Source: Amycolatopsis sp. GM8
GTDB taxonomy: Bacteria > Actinomycetota > Actinomycetes > Mycobacteriales > Pseudonocardiaceae
DNA: 64,000 nucleotides
Assembly: GCF_021653975.1 (NCBI RefSeq)
Contig: NZ_JAJKFK010000002.1
Span: 434,001 to 498,000, forward strand
Reading direction: 5' to 3'
Below are positions 33,557 to 41,845 of the stretch, one piece after another. The notes beneath the pieces are model-generated. The model saw nothing but the letters and a program-made list of their open reading frames with translations, did not search any database and had not been told where the DNA came from. The position numbers and the translations under genes were made by a program. The stretch's first letter is position 1. Each line of letters starts with the position of its first letter.

Positions 33557-34150
33557 ATGGCGCTGCGGCGCGGCTTCAAGAAGGAGGCCAGGGAACTGGC
33601 CCTGGAAGTACGGGAAGAGCTGGACACCAAGGTGTTCGCGCCGATGGACCCGTACGCACTCGCCGAGCTCTACGGCGTCGAGATCTTCGATCTCACCCAG
33701 CCCGAACTGCCCGCGGAATCGGTACGCCACCTGACCGAACTGCGGCCGCACGTGTTCTCCGCGGCGCTGGTACCACTGAACCCGAGCGGCGTGATCATCG
33801 TCGAGAACCACGTGCACCACCCGAAACGCCGCCGGGCCACGATCGCGCACGAGATGGCGCACGTCCTGCTGGAGCACCCGTTCGGTCCCATGCTCACCGG
33901 CGAGAACGGCTGTCGTTCGGCGGTCAGCGTGATCGAGGAGGAGGCCGACGAACTGTCCGGCGAGCTGCTGATCCCGAGCGACGCGGCGCGGATGGCGGCG
34001 TTCAAGAGCTGGTCGGATCAGTCGGTCGCGAACTACTTCCGGGTCAGCGTGCCGATGGCACAGTGGCGGATGAACGTGACCGGTGCCCGGCGGATCGCCT
34101 GTCGCTGGCGGGAAAGGTCGATGCGCACCCGGTACGCCGTCGCCCACTGA
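33557..34150 (+). CDS. ImmA/IrrE-family metallopeptidase
   Basis: A 197-residue COG2856/M78 peptidase. MDPYALAELYGVEIFDLTQP is the typical N-terminal region. The zinc site is RRRATIAHEMAHVLLEHPF (HExxH). EEEADELSGELLIPSDAARM supplies the third ligand and the E-A-D/N-x-F/L-A signature in variant form. The C-terminal helices carry VANYFRVSVPMAQWRMNVTG, seen in IrrE-type proteins. It is coupled to the XRE gene, its predicted substrate. No integrase or phage structural genes lie beside it. Confidence 0.88.
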   Translation: MALRRGFKKEARELALEVREELDTKVFAPMDPYALAELYGVEIFDLTQPELPAESVRHLTELRPHVFSAALVPLNPSGVIIVENHVHHPKRRRATIAHEMAHVLLEHPFGPMLTGENGCRSAVSVIEEEADELSGELLIPSDAARMAAFKSWSDQSVANYFRVSVPMAQWRMNVTGARRIACRWRERSMRTRYAVAH

Positions 34151-34204
34151 CCCGGGCCGTCCACATGCGACAGTCGTGCGATCCCTTGCCCCGCTTCGGA
34201 TTCG

Positions 34205-34696
34205 CTAGCCGAGCGCACCGCCGAGCAGCTCGTCCGCCGCCCGCGAACGCAGCCGCTCGAGCCGGGTGATCTGGCTGCGACCGCCGGCGATCAGCTCGTC
34301 GAGCCTGCCCTTGTCGAGCCGGGAGTCGACGGTCACGCGGGCGCGGAGTGCGCGCCAGGCCGCCACCTTGGCTTCGATGCCGAGGCGCAACTGCTCGAGG
34401 TCCATCACCCGGCTCAACGGGGACTGCGCCACCACGCGGCCGTTGGGCCTGAGCCGGCCGATCCTCGCCCCGGCCATCCCGGCCCACTGCTCGAGGCGCC
34501 GGACCGGCTCGCCGAGCGCCGCCATGGTCTCCACCAGCGCGGCACGGTCGTGCCGGACCTCTTCGGCGATCCGCTCGAGCTTGCCGTTGCCGGCCCATTC
34601 GCCCTCGGTCAGTGCGAGCCGCTGGGCGAGATCGACGCAGGTCGTGGCGCCGGCGAGGTGCTCGTTGAGGTACATCCCCAGCAGCGTGCGGCTCAT
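34205..34696 (-). CDS. Alpha-helical protein of unknown function
   Basis: A 163-residue, all-helical protein without membrane segments. LLGMYLNEHLAGATTCVDLA and QRLALTEGEWAGNGKLERIA open the sequence, followed by VRHDRAALVETMAALGEP. A long charged C-terminal helix pair ends ITRLERLRSRAADELLGG. The pattern resembles small actinobacterial hypothetical proteins with a DUF892-like or ferritin-like helical bundle, but no metal-ligand Glu/His pairs stand out. The start could be upstream (ATG 34714). Function not assigned. Confidence 0.55.
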   Translation of the reverse strand: MSRTLLGMYLNEHLAGATTCVDLAQRLALTEGEWAGNGKLERIAEEVRHDRAALVETMAALGEPVRRLEQWAGMAGARIGRLRPNGRVVAQSPLSRVMDLEQLRLGIEAKVAAWRALRARVTVDSRLDKGRLDELIAGGRSQITRLERLRSRAADELLGGALG

Positions 34697-34914
34697 GCCC
34701 CATTGAGTACCCATCCGGAGGACCACCAATCGCCTGAACCTGCTGAGCCGCCCACACCCTAGTCATCGACCACAACCCTGGCCAGGCCTTTCCGCGGCAG
34801 GCAAGGCGTTTTTGTCCATAGTGGACATCATTTCCGGTGGTACGGACCGCTCCGGGGCTTCGCCGGCCATATCATGATCGCCGAGGTCCGCGGCATCTCG
34901 GAGGGGGAACCTGT

Positions 34915-35541
34915 ATGTCGTATCCACCGCAACCTGGCCAGCCGTTTTACGGTCCACAACAGTCGTATCCCGGCCCACCGGGCGGCTGGGGTCCGCCGCC
35001 CGGATACCCCGGTTACCCGGGCGGTCCGGGCGGGCGGCCACCACGGCGGAAGACGGGCCTGATCGTCGGTGTGATCGTGGGCGCAGTGGTCGTCATCGGC
35101 GGCGGCGTCACCGCGATCGTGCTGACCACCGGCCGCAGTCACGTCGATGCCGGTTCGATCCCGCGGACGAGCTACCCGTCGCCGGCCGGGCTCAGCACCG
35201 GTCCGGTCGCCAGCGGCCGGCCGAGCAGCGCGGGCGGTGGCGGCGCGGGCAAGGCGACCCCGGAGGCGCTGCAGGCCGCCATCGCGGACGCCTACAACAA
35301 CCGCGACGCCGACGCGTTCCCGGCGCTCTCGTGTGACCCGACCAGTGACGCGGACCTGAAGGACCTGCGGGACACGATGTCCCGCGTCCCGGCCGCGGTC
35401 CGCTACGCGCCCAGTGGCCCGCCGCAGGTGAACGGCTCGACGGGCACCTTGACCTATGCGGTCACCGCACCCGGCGCGCAGACCAAGACGTTCGACATGC
35501 CGATCACCAAGTCCGGCGGCAACTGGTGCATCCCGTCGTGA
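34915..35541 (+). CDS. Proline-rich single-pass membrane protein with DUF4878-like domain
   Basis: A 208-residue protein. Residues 1-45 are Pro/Gly/Tyr-rich (YPPQPGQPFYGPQQSYPGPP) and cytoplasmic. One transmembrane helix follows (GLIVGVIVGAVVVIGGGVTA, about residues 48-70). A serine/glycine linker leads to an extracellular alpha/beta domain of about 100 residues (LQAAIADAYNNRDADAFPAL; GTLTYAVTAPGAQTKTFDMP) ending GGNWCIPS, in the style of NTF2/DUF4878 lipoprotein domains. GGAGGGGG precedes the ATG. Envelope role only inferred. Confidence 0.7.
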   Translation: MSYPPQPGQPFYGPQQSYPGPPGGWGPPPGYPGYPGGPGGRPPRRKTGLIVGVIVGAVVVIGGGVTAIVLTTGRSHVDAGSIPRTSYPSPAGLSTGPVASGRPSSAGGGGAGKATPEALQAAIADAYNNRDADAFPALSCDPTSDADLKDLRDTMSRVPAAVRYAPSGPPQVNGSTGTLTYAVTAPGAQTKTFDMPITKSGGNWCIPS

Positions 35542-35550
35542 CCGGCGATC

Positions 35551-35590
35551 GTGCGTGTCCGGCAGGGTTTCGGGCCTGCTGAACACGCAC
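35551..35590. terminator. Bidirectional terminator hairpin
   Basis: GTGCGTGT pairs with ACACGCAC, and inside it GGCAGG pairs with CCTGCT (one wobble) around a GTTTCGGG loop. It lies between the convergent membrane-protein and AhpD-like genes and can serve both. Confidence 0.75.
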
Positions 35591-35600
35591 GGGCGTCAGG

Positions 35601-36074
35601 TCAGCCCCACTGGCCGGGCTGGTAGTCCCCGGCCGGCTGGCGAACGATGATGTTGAGCCGGTTCCAGGTGTTGATCTCGGCCACGAGCACGATCAGCGCG
35701 GCGAGCTGGTCGTCGTCGTAGTGCTTGCGCGCCTGAGCCCAGGTCTCGTCGCTGACGCCCTCGTGTTCGTCCGCGAGGCGGGTGCCCTCCTCGGCGAAGG
35801 CGAGCGCGGCCCGCTCGGGCTCGGTGAACACGGTGGCCTCGCGCCACGCGGCGACGAGGTTGAGCCGCTGCTGGGTCTCCCCGGCGTGGGCGGCGTCCTT
35901 GGTGTGCATGTCGGTGCAGTACCCGCAGCCGTTGATCTGGCTGGCCCGGATCTTCACCAGCTCCTGCGTCGCCTTCGGCAGCGCCGAATCGGCGACCACG
36001 TTCCCGGCGTTGATGAGGCGCTTGAAGTACTTCGAGCTGACCTGGTTCTCCAGCAGGGCGAACCGCGCTTCCAT
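35601..36074 (-). CDS. Carboxymuconolactone decarboxylase/AhpD-like protein
   Basis: A 157-residue AhpD-fold helical protein. The redox motif is INGCGYCTDMHTKDAAHAGE, CxxC followed by the relay His, which classes it with alkylhydroperoxidase-like CMD proteins rather than with true decarboxylases. QQRLNLVAAWREATVFTEPE and ALAFAEEGTRLA match the family's second half. Such enzymes reduce peroxides using thiol donors. It is monocistronic, with a terminator hairpin just downstream. Confidence 0.88.
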   Translation of the reverse strand: MEARFALLENQVSSKYFKRLINAGNVVADSALPKATQELVKIRASQINGCGYCTDMHTKDAAHAGETQQRLNLVAAWREATVFTEPERAALAFAEEGTRLADEHEGVSDETWAQARKHYDDDQLAALIVLVAEINTWNRLNIIVRQPAGDYQPGQWG

Positions 36075-36145
36075 CAGAATGTCCTTCCGCTTTGGCTGTC
36101 GACCTTCACCGGTATGACACGACAGCCCAGCCGCTTGTGACAGGC

Positions 36146-37207
36146 TCAGGCCTCCGGTTGGTCGAGGTCCGACATGTCGAGCACGAAGCGGTAGCGGACG
36201 TCGCCGTCTTCGAGGCGGGTCAGGGCTTCGCCGACCCGGGCGGAAGCCAATACTTCGACGTCGGCGGTGAGGCCGTGCTCGGCGCAGAAGGTCAGCATCT
36301 CGGCGGTTCCCTTCGTGCCTCCGGTACCCGACGACGTGAGTTTCTTCCGGCCGAGGGTGAGCGCCAGGATCGGCGGCGCGCTCAGGAGCGGATTGCCGAG
36401 GACCCAGAGCGTGCCGTCCAACGTGAGCATGTTCAGCAGCGGCAAGAAGTCGTGGTCGGCGGAGATGGTGTCGAGGACAACGTCGAAGCGGCAGCGTGCC
36501 TGCTGTACCTGGGTTTCGTCCGTGGTCAGGAGCAGCTCGTCAGCTCCCAGCGCGCGAGCGTCGGCCGCTTTGTCCGGCGTGCGACTGAGGACGGTGACCT
36601 CAGCGCCGAGGGCTGCTGCCAGCTTCACTCCCAGATGCCCCAGTCCGCCCATCCCGGCCACGGCGACACGGCTGCCCGGCCCGACACCGGCGGCCCGCAG
36701 GGGTTCCCACATCGTGATCCCGGCGCACATCAGCGGAGCGGCGGCGGCCGGGCTGAGCCCGGCGGGCAGGTGATAGGCGAACTTCTCGCGCAGCACGTAC
36801 TCCCGGCTGTAACCACCCTTCGTCACCGTGCCGTCGACACCGTCCTTGCTGCCGTAGGTGCTGAGCGGGCCCCGGTAACAGAAGTTCTCCTGGCCGGCCT
36901 GACACATGTCGCACTCGCCGCAGGAATCGACGAGGGTGCCGACCGCGACCGAGTCGCCCACCGCGAACCCGGTGACCGCGGACCCGACGGCGGTGACCGT
37001 TCCGGTGAACTCGTGCCCTGGGACCAGTCCGCTCGGGTCGGACATGTGCGGCGTCACGCCGTGGATCGCATGGAGATCGCTGTGGCAGACGCCGCAGTAG
37101 TCGATCCGAACCGCGATGTCATCGGCGCGCAGGTCCCTGCGCTCGATCAGAACCCGCTGCAGATCGACGGAATTGTCCGTGCTCCGCCAGGCGAGAGTCG
37201 TGCTCAT
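36146..37207 (-). CDS. Zinc-dependent NAD(P)-alcohol dehydrogenase (CAD/YahK-like)
   Basis: A 353-residue medium-chain dehydrogenase. Catalytic zinc ligands lie in IDYCGVCHSDLHAIHG and VPGHEFTGTV. The structural zinc lobe is SCGECDMCQAGQENFC (four cysteines). The cofactor loop is VAVAGMGGLGHLGVKLAAAL (GxGGxG), and VTVLSRTPDKAADARALGAD follows with a pattern suited to NADP. These features match cinnamyl-alcohol/aldehyde-reductase-type enzymes. GGAGG precedes the ATG at 37207. It is divergent from a TetR gene, with two ACTAGT-centred boxes between them. Confidence 0.9.
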   Translation of the reverse strand: MSTTLAWRSTDNSVDLQRVLIERRDLRADDIAVRIDYCGVCHSDLHAIHGVTPHMSDPSGLVPGHEFTGTVTAVGSAVTGFAVGDSVAVGTLVDSCGECDMCQAGQENFCYRGPLSTYGSKDGVDGTVTKGGYSREYVLREKFAYHLPAGLSPAAAAPLMCAGITMWEPLRAAGVGPGSRVAVAGMGGLGHLGVKLAAALGAEVTVLSRTPDKAADARALGADELLLTTDETQVQQARCRFDVVLDTISADHDFLPLLNMLTLDGTLWVLGNPLLSAPPILALTLGRKKLTSSGTGGTKGTAEMLTFCAEHGLTADVEVLASARVGEALTRLEDGDVRYRFVLDMSDLDQPEA

Positions 37208-37217
37208 GAAGCCTCCA

Positions 37218-37291
37218 GAAGAATGACTAGTCTTTCTTCTGCGAACGGTAGCAGTACGTTCGTGAGCAAGCAAACGAACTAGTCTTTCTGC
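37218..37291. promoter_or_regulatory. Two ACTAGT-centred palindromes in the adh-tetR gap
   Basis: Box 1 (37218-37239) is a 22-bp near-perfect palindrome around GACTAGTC, with outer arms GAAGAA and TTCTTC. Box 2 (37270-37291) is centred on ACTAGT with weaker arms but shares ACTAGTCTTTCT with box 1. They lie just upstream of the dehydrogenase and TetR start codons respectively, as expected for TetR repression of both genes. Confidence 0.65.
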
Positions 37292-37304
37292 TAAGCTGCG
37301 TAGT

Positions 37305-37907
37305 ATGCCCGAACTGCCCACCACGGCCCGTGGGATCGCGACGCGCCGCCGGATCCTCGACGCCGCCGCCGTCGAATTCGCGCAGGTCGGTCTGGCCGGT
37401 GCGCGGATGGACCGGATCCTCGACGCCGCCGAGGGAAACAAGGCCCGGCTCTACGCGTACTTCGGCAGCAAGGAGGGCCTGTTCGACGCGGTCATCTCCG
37501 ACCGCGTCGACACGAGTACCGACACTGTCCCGTTCGATGTCGATGACCTGCCCGGCTGGGCCGTGGGCCTGTACGACCAGAACCTCCGCCACCCGGAGCT
37601 GGCCCGCCTCATCGCCTGGACCAGGCTCGAGCGGTCCCCGACCGGCCGGTGGTTCGACAGCACCCGGCACGAGCACAAGCTCACGGCAATCACGCAAGCG
37701 CAGGCGGCCGGCCGACTGCGCGCAGGGGACCCCACTGACCTGCTGGTTCTGCTCATCAGCATGGCTTCGGCCTGGTCCCCGGCCAGCAGCGTTTACACCG
37801 CCACACTCGACGAACCCGCCGCAGACCACGAGCGCCGCCGTACGCTGCTGCGCGAATCCGTCGCCCGGGCAGTGGCCCCAGAGACCGGCGAACCCCTGAC
37901 CTTCTGA
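37305..37907 (+). CDS. TetR-family regulator of the divergent dehydrogenase
   Basis: A 200-residue TetR regulator. HTH: ATRRRILDAAAVEFAQVGLA, GARMDRILDAAEGNKARLYA, then YFGSKEGLFDAVI. The effector domain carries GWAVGLYDQNLRHPELARLI and ends GEPLTF. The last codons and the stop (from 37889) coincide with a 21-bp exact copy of part of the tRNA-Arg gene at 45 kb, so the natural C terminus may have been replaced. It probably represses itself and the divergent alcohol dehydrogenase. Confidence 0.85.
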   Translation: MPELPTTARGIATRRRILDAAAVEFAQVGLAGARMDRILDAAEGNKARLYAYFGSKEGLFDAVISDRVDTSTDTVPFDVDDLPGWAVGLYDQNLRHPELARLIAWTRLERSPTGRWFDSTRHEHKLTAITQAQAAGRLRAGDPTDLLVLLISMASAWSPASSVYTATLDEPAADHERRRTLLRESVARAVAPETGEPLTF

Positions 37908-37909
37908 TC
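37889..37909. repeat. Exact 21-bp copy of tRNA-Arg sequence, possible att-site relic
   Basis: The 21 bases are identical, in the same orientation, to 44969-44989, which cover the anticodon-stem 3' strand, variable loop and T-arm 5' half of tRNA-Arg(ACG). Similarity stops on both sides; the 3' part of the tRNA is not present here. The two copies bracket a 7-kb stretch with accessory genes and a dead relaxase. Confidence 0.75.
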
Positions 37910-38144
37910 GGAAATAGGGAGTTTTCGACACAGCATGAGGGGTCGGATGGTCCTGCTCTGCGTGATGCCTTGTTCGAGGAGATCTGTCGGTGTAGCGGTG
38001 GTCGCGCATGTGCGCTCGGGCGGCCGGGGATTCGAGTCGCCGTACGCGCCGAAGTTCTTGTCGGATGGGGACGGCATCGAACTCATCGACGACCTGCGGG
38101 TCACACTGCGACGATAGGCTGAGATCATTTCTCGCGGCTTGGGT

Positions 38145-39359
38145 TCACTCATTGGCGGCCGCCAGTGCTCGTAGCTTCAGGCCCAGATGCAGGGTCAGGC
38201 GGTCGTCGCCGTTGTCTAGATGGCAGTCCGTGATTTTCTCAATGCGTTTGAGTCGGTGGTAAAGCGTCGCCCGATGGATGCAGAGCAGATCCGCAGTACG
38301 GCGAATATCGCAGGCGCTTTCGAAGAATGCGTCGAGAGTCGCGACGAGGACCTGCTGTTTGTCCGCCGCTTCGAGCGTCTCCAGGGGCGAGACTTTGGCA
38401 GCGCGCATTATTTCGTCGCTCGGTAGGCGCAGAAGAATGTCGTAAGGGCCCAGGCATCCCCATCTCGCCACATCTCCCAGCGAGGGGACCAGAAGCGCGG
38501 CGCGCACCGCGACGAATGCCTGTCGATAGGCGCGGAAGACCTGACCGAGTTCGTTGACAGTATCGCTGACACCAAGAACGAATCGACTGTCATGTCCGCT
38601 TAATTGCTGGAAGCGGCAAGTCATACGCTGAGTAACGGAATCCAGTTGTTGCTGGGTCGACGCTTCTGTCAGGGCAAGCAACAGCCAGGCTCGGGATCTA
38701 TTCGCAACCATCAGTCCGGCACCGTCCGGAAAAGCGTGTAGCCCTTCCTGGACCGCCACTTCGACCGCTACGTCGTCCGATGCCGCGATCGAGCGCGCGG
38801 CCCCTCGCTGTGCCGCGATGACCCGATACCGTGTCGCCTCTTCGACCAACAGCTGCTCAGCGCGTAGATCCTCGACCGCCTGCCTCCTCACTTCTTCATC
38901 TGAGGCGATGAGGTCGCGGAGAATTGTTTCGCGACGGACGTTCGCACGTTCGCGAAGTAACAGGCGTTTGTAGAGGATTACGCCCGCATATGAGGCAGTC
39001 TCCTCCGCCATTTCGATCTCGGAACTGGTAAGGGGATTCTCGTCGTGGTCAATAAGCCAGAGGAAACCGAGCAGCAGGCTGTTACACCGCACGGGTACAC
39101 AGAGCCGCGGCTCGAACCCCGGCACATCAATATCGACCCGGCGCGGCTTGATCCACTTCGCGATGCCCAGAGCCAGGAGGGGGCGAGTCACTTCGTCGGG
39201 TACCGCTCGGTTCAGGATGGAGGTGACCCGCAGTGAGTCTTCGTCGCCGAAGTGCCGGCTGGCGGCGAGGAGCCGGATCGAGGGATCATCGATGGCCACC
39301 GAACGCTGCAGCCGCCCGGCCAGGTCGTCAACGAGCGGCTGCAGGTCGTCGGCGGGCAT
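38145..39359 (-). CDS. PucR/CdaR-family transcriptional regulator
   Basis: A 404-residue regulator. The N-terminal sensory part resembles a GAF-like domain (LVDDLAGRLQRSVAIDDPSI, LCVPVRCNSLLLGFLWLI). The GGDEF-related middle has LVEEATRYRVIAAQR. The C-terminal PucR helix-turn-helix is CDIRRTADLLCIHRATLYHR followed by LKRIEKITDCHLDNGDDRL. AGGAG precedes the ATG at 39359. Codon use is less GC-biased than in flanking regions, in line with the island. It follows, in the same direction, a cupin-MHS transporter pair that may be its target. Confidence 0.85.
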   Translation of the reverse strand: MPADDLQPLVDDLAGRLQRSVAIDDPSIRLLAASRHFGDEDSLRVTSILNRAVPDEVTRPLLALGIAKWIKPRRVDIDVPGFEPRLCVPVRCNSLLLGFLWLIDHDENPLTSSEIEMAEETASYAGVILYKRLLLRERANVRRETILRDLIASDEEVRRQAVEDLRAEQLLVEEATRYRVIAAQRGAARSIAASDDVAVEVAVQEGLHAFPDGAGLMVANRSRAWLLLALTEASTQQQLDSVTQRMTCRFQQLSGHDSRFVLGVSDTVNELGQVFRAYRQAFVAVRAALLVPSLGDVARWGCLGPYDILLRLPSDEIMRAAKVSPLETLEAADKQQVLVATLDAFFESACDIRRTADLLCIHRATLYHRLKRIEKITDCHLDNGDDRLTLHLGLKLRALAAANE

Positions 39360-39564
39360 GTGCGCTCTCCTCAAGAAACCTGCCGCCCAGGTCCACGGCG
39401 GATGGCCCCATGCCGGAACCATCCGCGTACCCCGTGTCCGTCACGTAACCTCCCGGTCGCTTCACCGCAGCACCACGTCCACCTCACGACTTATCCAATG
39501 GAAAACCATGAAGGTGCCGATGTCAACAGGGGCGGAGCGGTGAGCTGGGCCGGCGCGGTTTGGC

Positions 39565-40923
39565 CTATCCCTCGAGGGCTGAGGACTTCTTCGAGTCGTG
39601 AACGCCTGTCGATGCGCGGCCGGCCTTCGGATCGCGGTACCAAGCGAGTACCACAATGAGCGCGACTATGGCCATAACCGCGACGAATACCGGGAAAGCA
39701 AGATGGGAACCCGTGGCTTGAGTGAGCCACACGGCTATAAATGGCGTGAAACCGCCCAGGATCACGGTCAGGTTGTACGCCAGAGCGCCGGCGGTGACAC
39801 GGACTTGAGCCGGGAATAGCTCGCTCACATTAATGATGGCCGGAGTAATGAAAACCGAGAGCGGAACCACAAAGATCAACGCTCCCAGCAGCCCCAGACC
39901 CAAGGAACCGGTAGCTCCCAACAAAAACGTGGGCACGACGGCCACCGCAAGGGCAATGGAGCACGCGAGCAGGATCGGTTTTCGACCGACCCGGTCGGCC
40001 AAACCTCCCGAGAGCAGGAGCCCGACGATGAGGACGAGGCCAGCGACGGTATTGATCATCAACGCTTTCGCCGATGACATTCCGTTGGCGAGCATGTATG
40101 CGAGATAGGCGGTAAAACTGACGTACACGGCAATGGAGTAGAACCCGCCAAATCCCAGATACAGCAGGATGGATCGGCGATTCTGCCGAATCACGGACCA
40201 GAGGCTCTCCGCACCTGATTTCGGCGTCCCCGATGCCTTCTGATCCCGCAACGCCGCGAAGTCGGGCGTCTCGCTGAGGCGGCGCCGAATGTAGATGCCG
40301 ACGAAACCGAGAGGAAGAGCCGTGGCGAAGACTATTCGCCAACCCCAGGATTGCATCAAGTCGGCAGGCAGGGTGACGGTCAGGAGGGTCGCCAACGCCG
40401 ACCCCAACACGGTCGCAACGAAGGTGCTGACACCCAGGAAGCTGACCGTTCTGGCCCGGCGACCGATGGGCGCATGCTCATACAGGAAAGCGGTCGCGCC
40501 GGCGAACTCACCGCCGGCCGCGACGCCCTGAGCGATGCGCACACAAACGAGGAGAATCGGCGCGGCGATACCGATCACCGAATACGACGGGATCAGCGCG
40601 ATCGCGAACGTCGCGAGCGACATCACTGCGATGGTGACGAACAGAATGTGGCGCCGACCGTGACGGTCGCCCAGGCGGGCAAGAAGGACTCCGCCGATCG
40701 GCCGTGCGAGAAAGGAGATCCCGAATGCTGCCCACGTGTTCAATACGGCGGCCGAGGGGTCATCCGTGGGGAACATCGCCTTCGATAGATAAGCCGCCAC
40801 CACGCCGTAGACGGCAAACTCATACCATTCCACGAAGTTGCCGATCGACGCTCCGACAATCGTGCGAGTGAGGCTGATCGGGGTGTTGGCATCCTCGGCG
40901 GAACCCACCTTCGAGACACTCAT
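39565..40923 (-). CDS. MHS-family MFS metabolite:H+ symporter
   Basis: A 452-residue transporter with twelve predicted helices of the ProP/KgtP/ShiA-type MHS subfamily. The N terminus has IGNFVEWYEFAVYGVVAAYL. Motif A is LARLGDRHGRRHILFVTIAV, and the amphipathic RIAQGVAAGGEFAGATAFLY is the family signature with GEF/GEW. LGVSTFVATVLGSALATLLT and the second-half loop SGGLADRVGRKPILLACSIA complete the picture. AAGGGGA precedes the ATG at 40923. It lies 48 bp downstream of a cupin gene and probably shares its transcript. The substrate is probably a small organic acid or osmolyte. Confidence 0.9.
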   Translation of the reverse strand: MSVSKVGSAEDANTPISLTRTIVGASIGNFVEWYEFAVYGVVAAYLSKAMFPTDDPSAAVLNTWAAFGISFLARPIGGVLLARLGDRHGRRHILFVTIAVMSLATFAIALIPSYSVIGIAAPILLVCVRIAQGVAAGGEFAGATAFLYEHAPIGRRARTVSFLGVSTFVATVLGSALATLLTVTLPADLMQSWGWRIVFATALPLGFVGIYIRRRLSETPDFAALRDQKASGTPKSGAESLWSVIRQNRRSILLYLGFGGFYSIAVYVSFTAYLAYMLANGMSSAKALMINTVAGLVLIVGLLLSGGLADRVGRKPILLACSIALAVAVVPTFLLGATGSLGLGLLGALIFVVPLSVFITPAIINVSELFPAQVRVTAGALAYNLTVILGGFTPFIAVWLTQATGSHLAFPVFVAVMAIVALIVVLAWYRDPKAGRASTGVHDSKKSSALEG

Positions 40924-40971
40924 GATGATCCCCTTCCCGTAGCACATTACGTTTGCGGGTCAAGCGCAGAA

Positions 40972-41505
40972 CTAAATGTCACCGGCGTACGACGTGCCCA
41001 CCACCACACCCGCGACAACAACGGGTTCGGTGCTCCGGTTGACCCACCGGTGGACGTTGCCCACCTGAACAACGACATCGCCGGTGTGCAACTCTTTCGC
41101 CAGCGAGTCACTCAGCTCCAGAGTGACCGGACCGGTCAGGACAACGCACAGATCGATCGTCTCGGAAGTGTGCATTCCGGTGGTGCCGGGCTCGACAGTG
41201 CCAAGGAGGCCCGGAAAAGTCTCCTCCAACTCCTTCAGCTGACTGTCGGTCGGATTGTCGATAGGGGCCGCGGCCTGTCCGGGCTGCAGGGTGAGGAGCA
41301 CGAACCGCCATCCATTTTCCGGCGGAAAGTGACTGGTCCATGAAGGTTGCGAGCCGTCGCGTGGCAGAAGTCGCTCGTCGGCGCCCCAGATGTAGTGCAT
41401 CGCAAAACCGGGCAACGCTTCGGCTGTTCGAGCGGTGATGGTCGAATCCTCGGCGAAAAAGGCGTTGCCGTGAGCATCGGTAGCCGAAACGATTCTGCGG
41501 AGCAT
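40972..41505 (-). CDS. Cupin-domain protein
   Basis: A 177-residue protein with one conserved cupin barrel at its C-terminal half. TVEPGTTGMHTSETIDLCVV contains the G-x-H-x-H/T-x-E metal motif in variant form, and HTGDVVVQVGNVHRWVNRS the second motif with its histidine. The N-terminal part (FFAEDSTITARTAEALPGFA, MHYIWGADERLL) is characteristic of a small cupin group found near transporters in catabolic loci. GGAGA precedes the ATG at 41505. A 16-bp perfect palindrome lies 31 bp upstream. It is probably co-transcribed with the MHS transporter. Catalytic role unknown. Confidence 0.8.
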   Translation of the reverse strand: MLRRIVSATDAHGNAFFAEDSTITARTAEALPGFAMHYIWGADERLLPRDGSQPSWTSHFPPENGWRFVLLTLQPGQAAAPIDNPTDSQLKELEETFPGLLGTVEPGTTGMHTSETIDLCVVLTGPVTLELSDSLAKELHTGDVVVQVGNVHRWVNRSTEPVVVAGVVVGTSYAGDI

Positions 41506-41845
41506 TGTTTCTCCCGTGGGCTGGTGAGGCGATTTAGGCAGCATGCTGCCTCCCGATCGCGACGGGTAGTGGTCGCGTGTTGCGACTTCGATGGGCGATC
41601 TTCGACACATGTCGCAGCCTGTCGGCCTGGAGTGGTGGGCGCCCACCGCCAGCGACGGGTGAGGGAGGCCGACTCGCGCGGGCCACCCATGTCCGGCGAT
41701 GCCGAGAACACCCGCAGCGGTCCGTAGTTTCCGCGCTGGCCTGGTCATCGTTCGTGATCTGCGGGATGACCGGTTCCAGTGGCGTCAAGATGGGCACTTT
41801 CGGCACTGGTGGGCACAAGTTCGTGGATGAGCGTGTGGATGAAGT
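41506..41845. other. 340-bp non-coding gap with a perfect palindrome
   Basis: I see no gene here; the short frames on both strands have no coding character. The region holds the promoter side of the cupin-symporter pair. The clear element is AGGCAGCATGCTGCCT (41536-41551), a 16-bp perfect palindrome, which is a strong operator candidate for the local PucR regulator or another dimeric protein. Confidence 0.5.

Noticed and set aside
38020-38060. tRNA-like stretch CGGGGATTCGAGTC downstream of tetR
   Set aside because: The T-stem does not pair and no acceptor, D or anticodon arms can be built around it.
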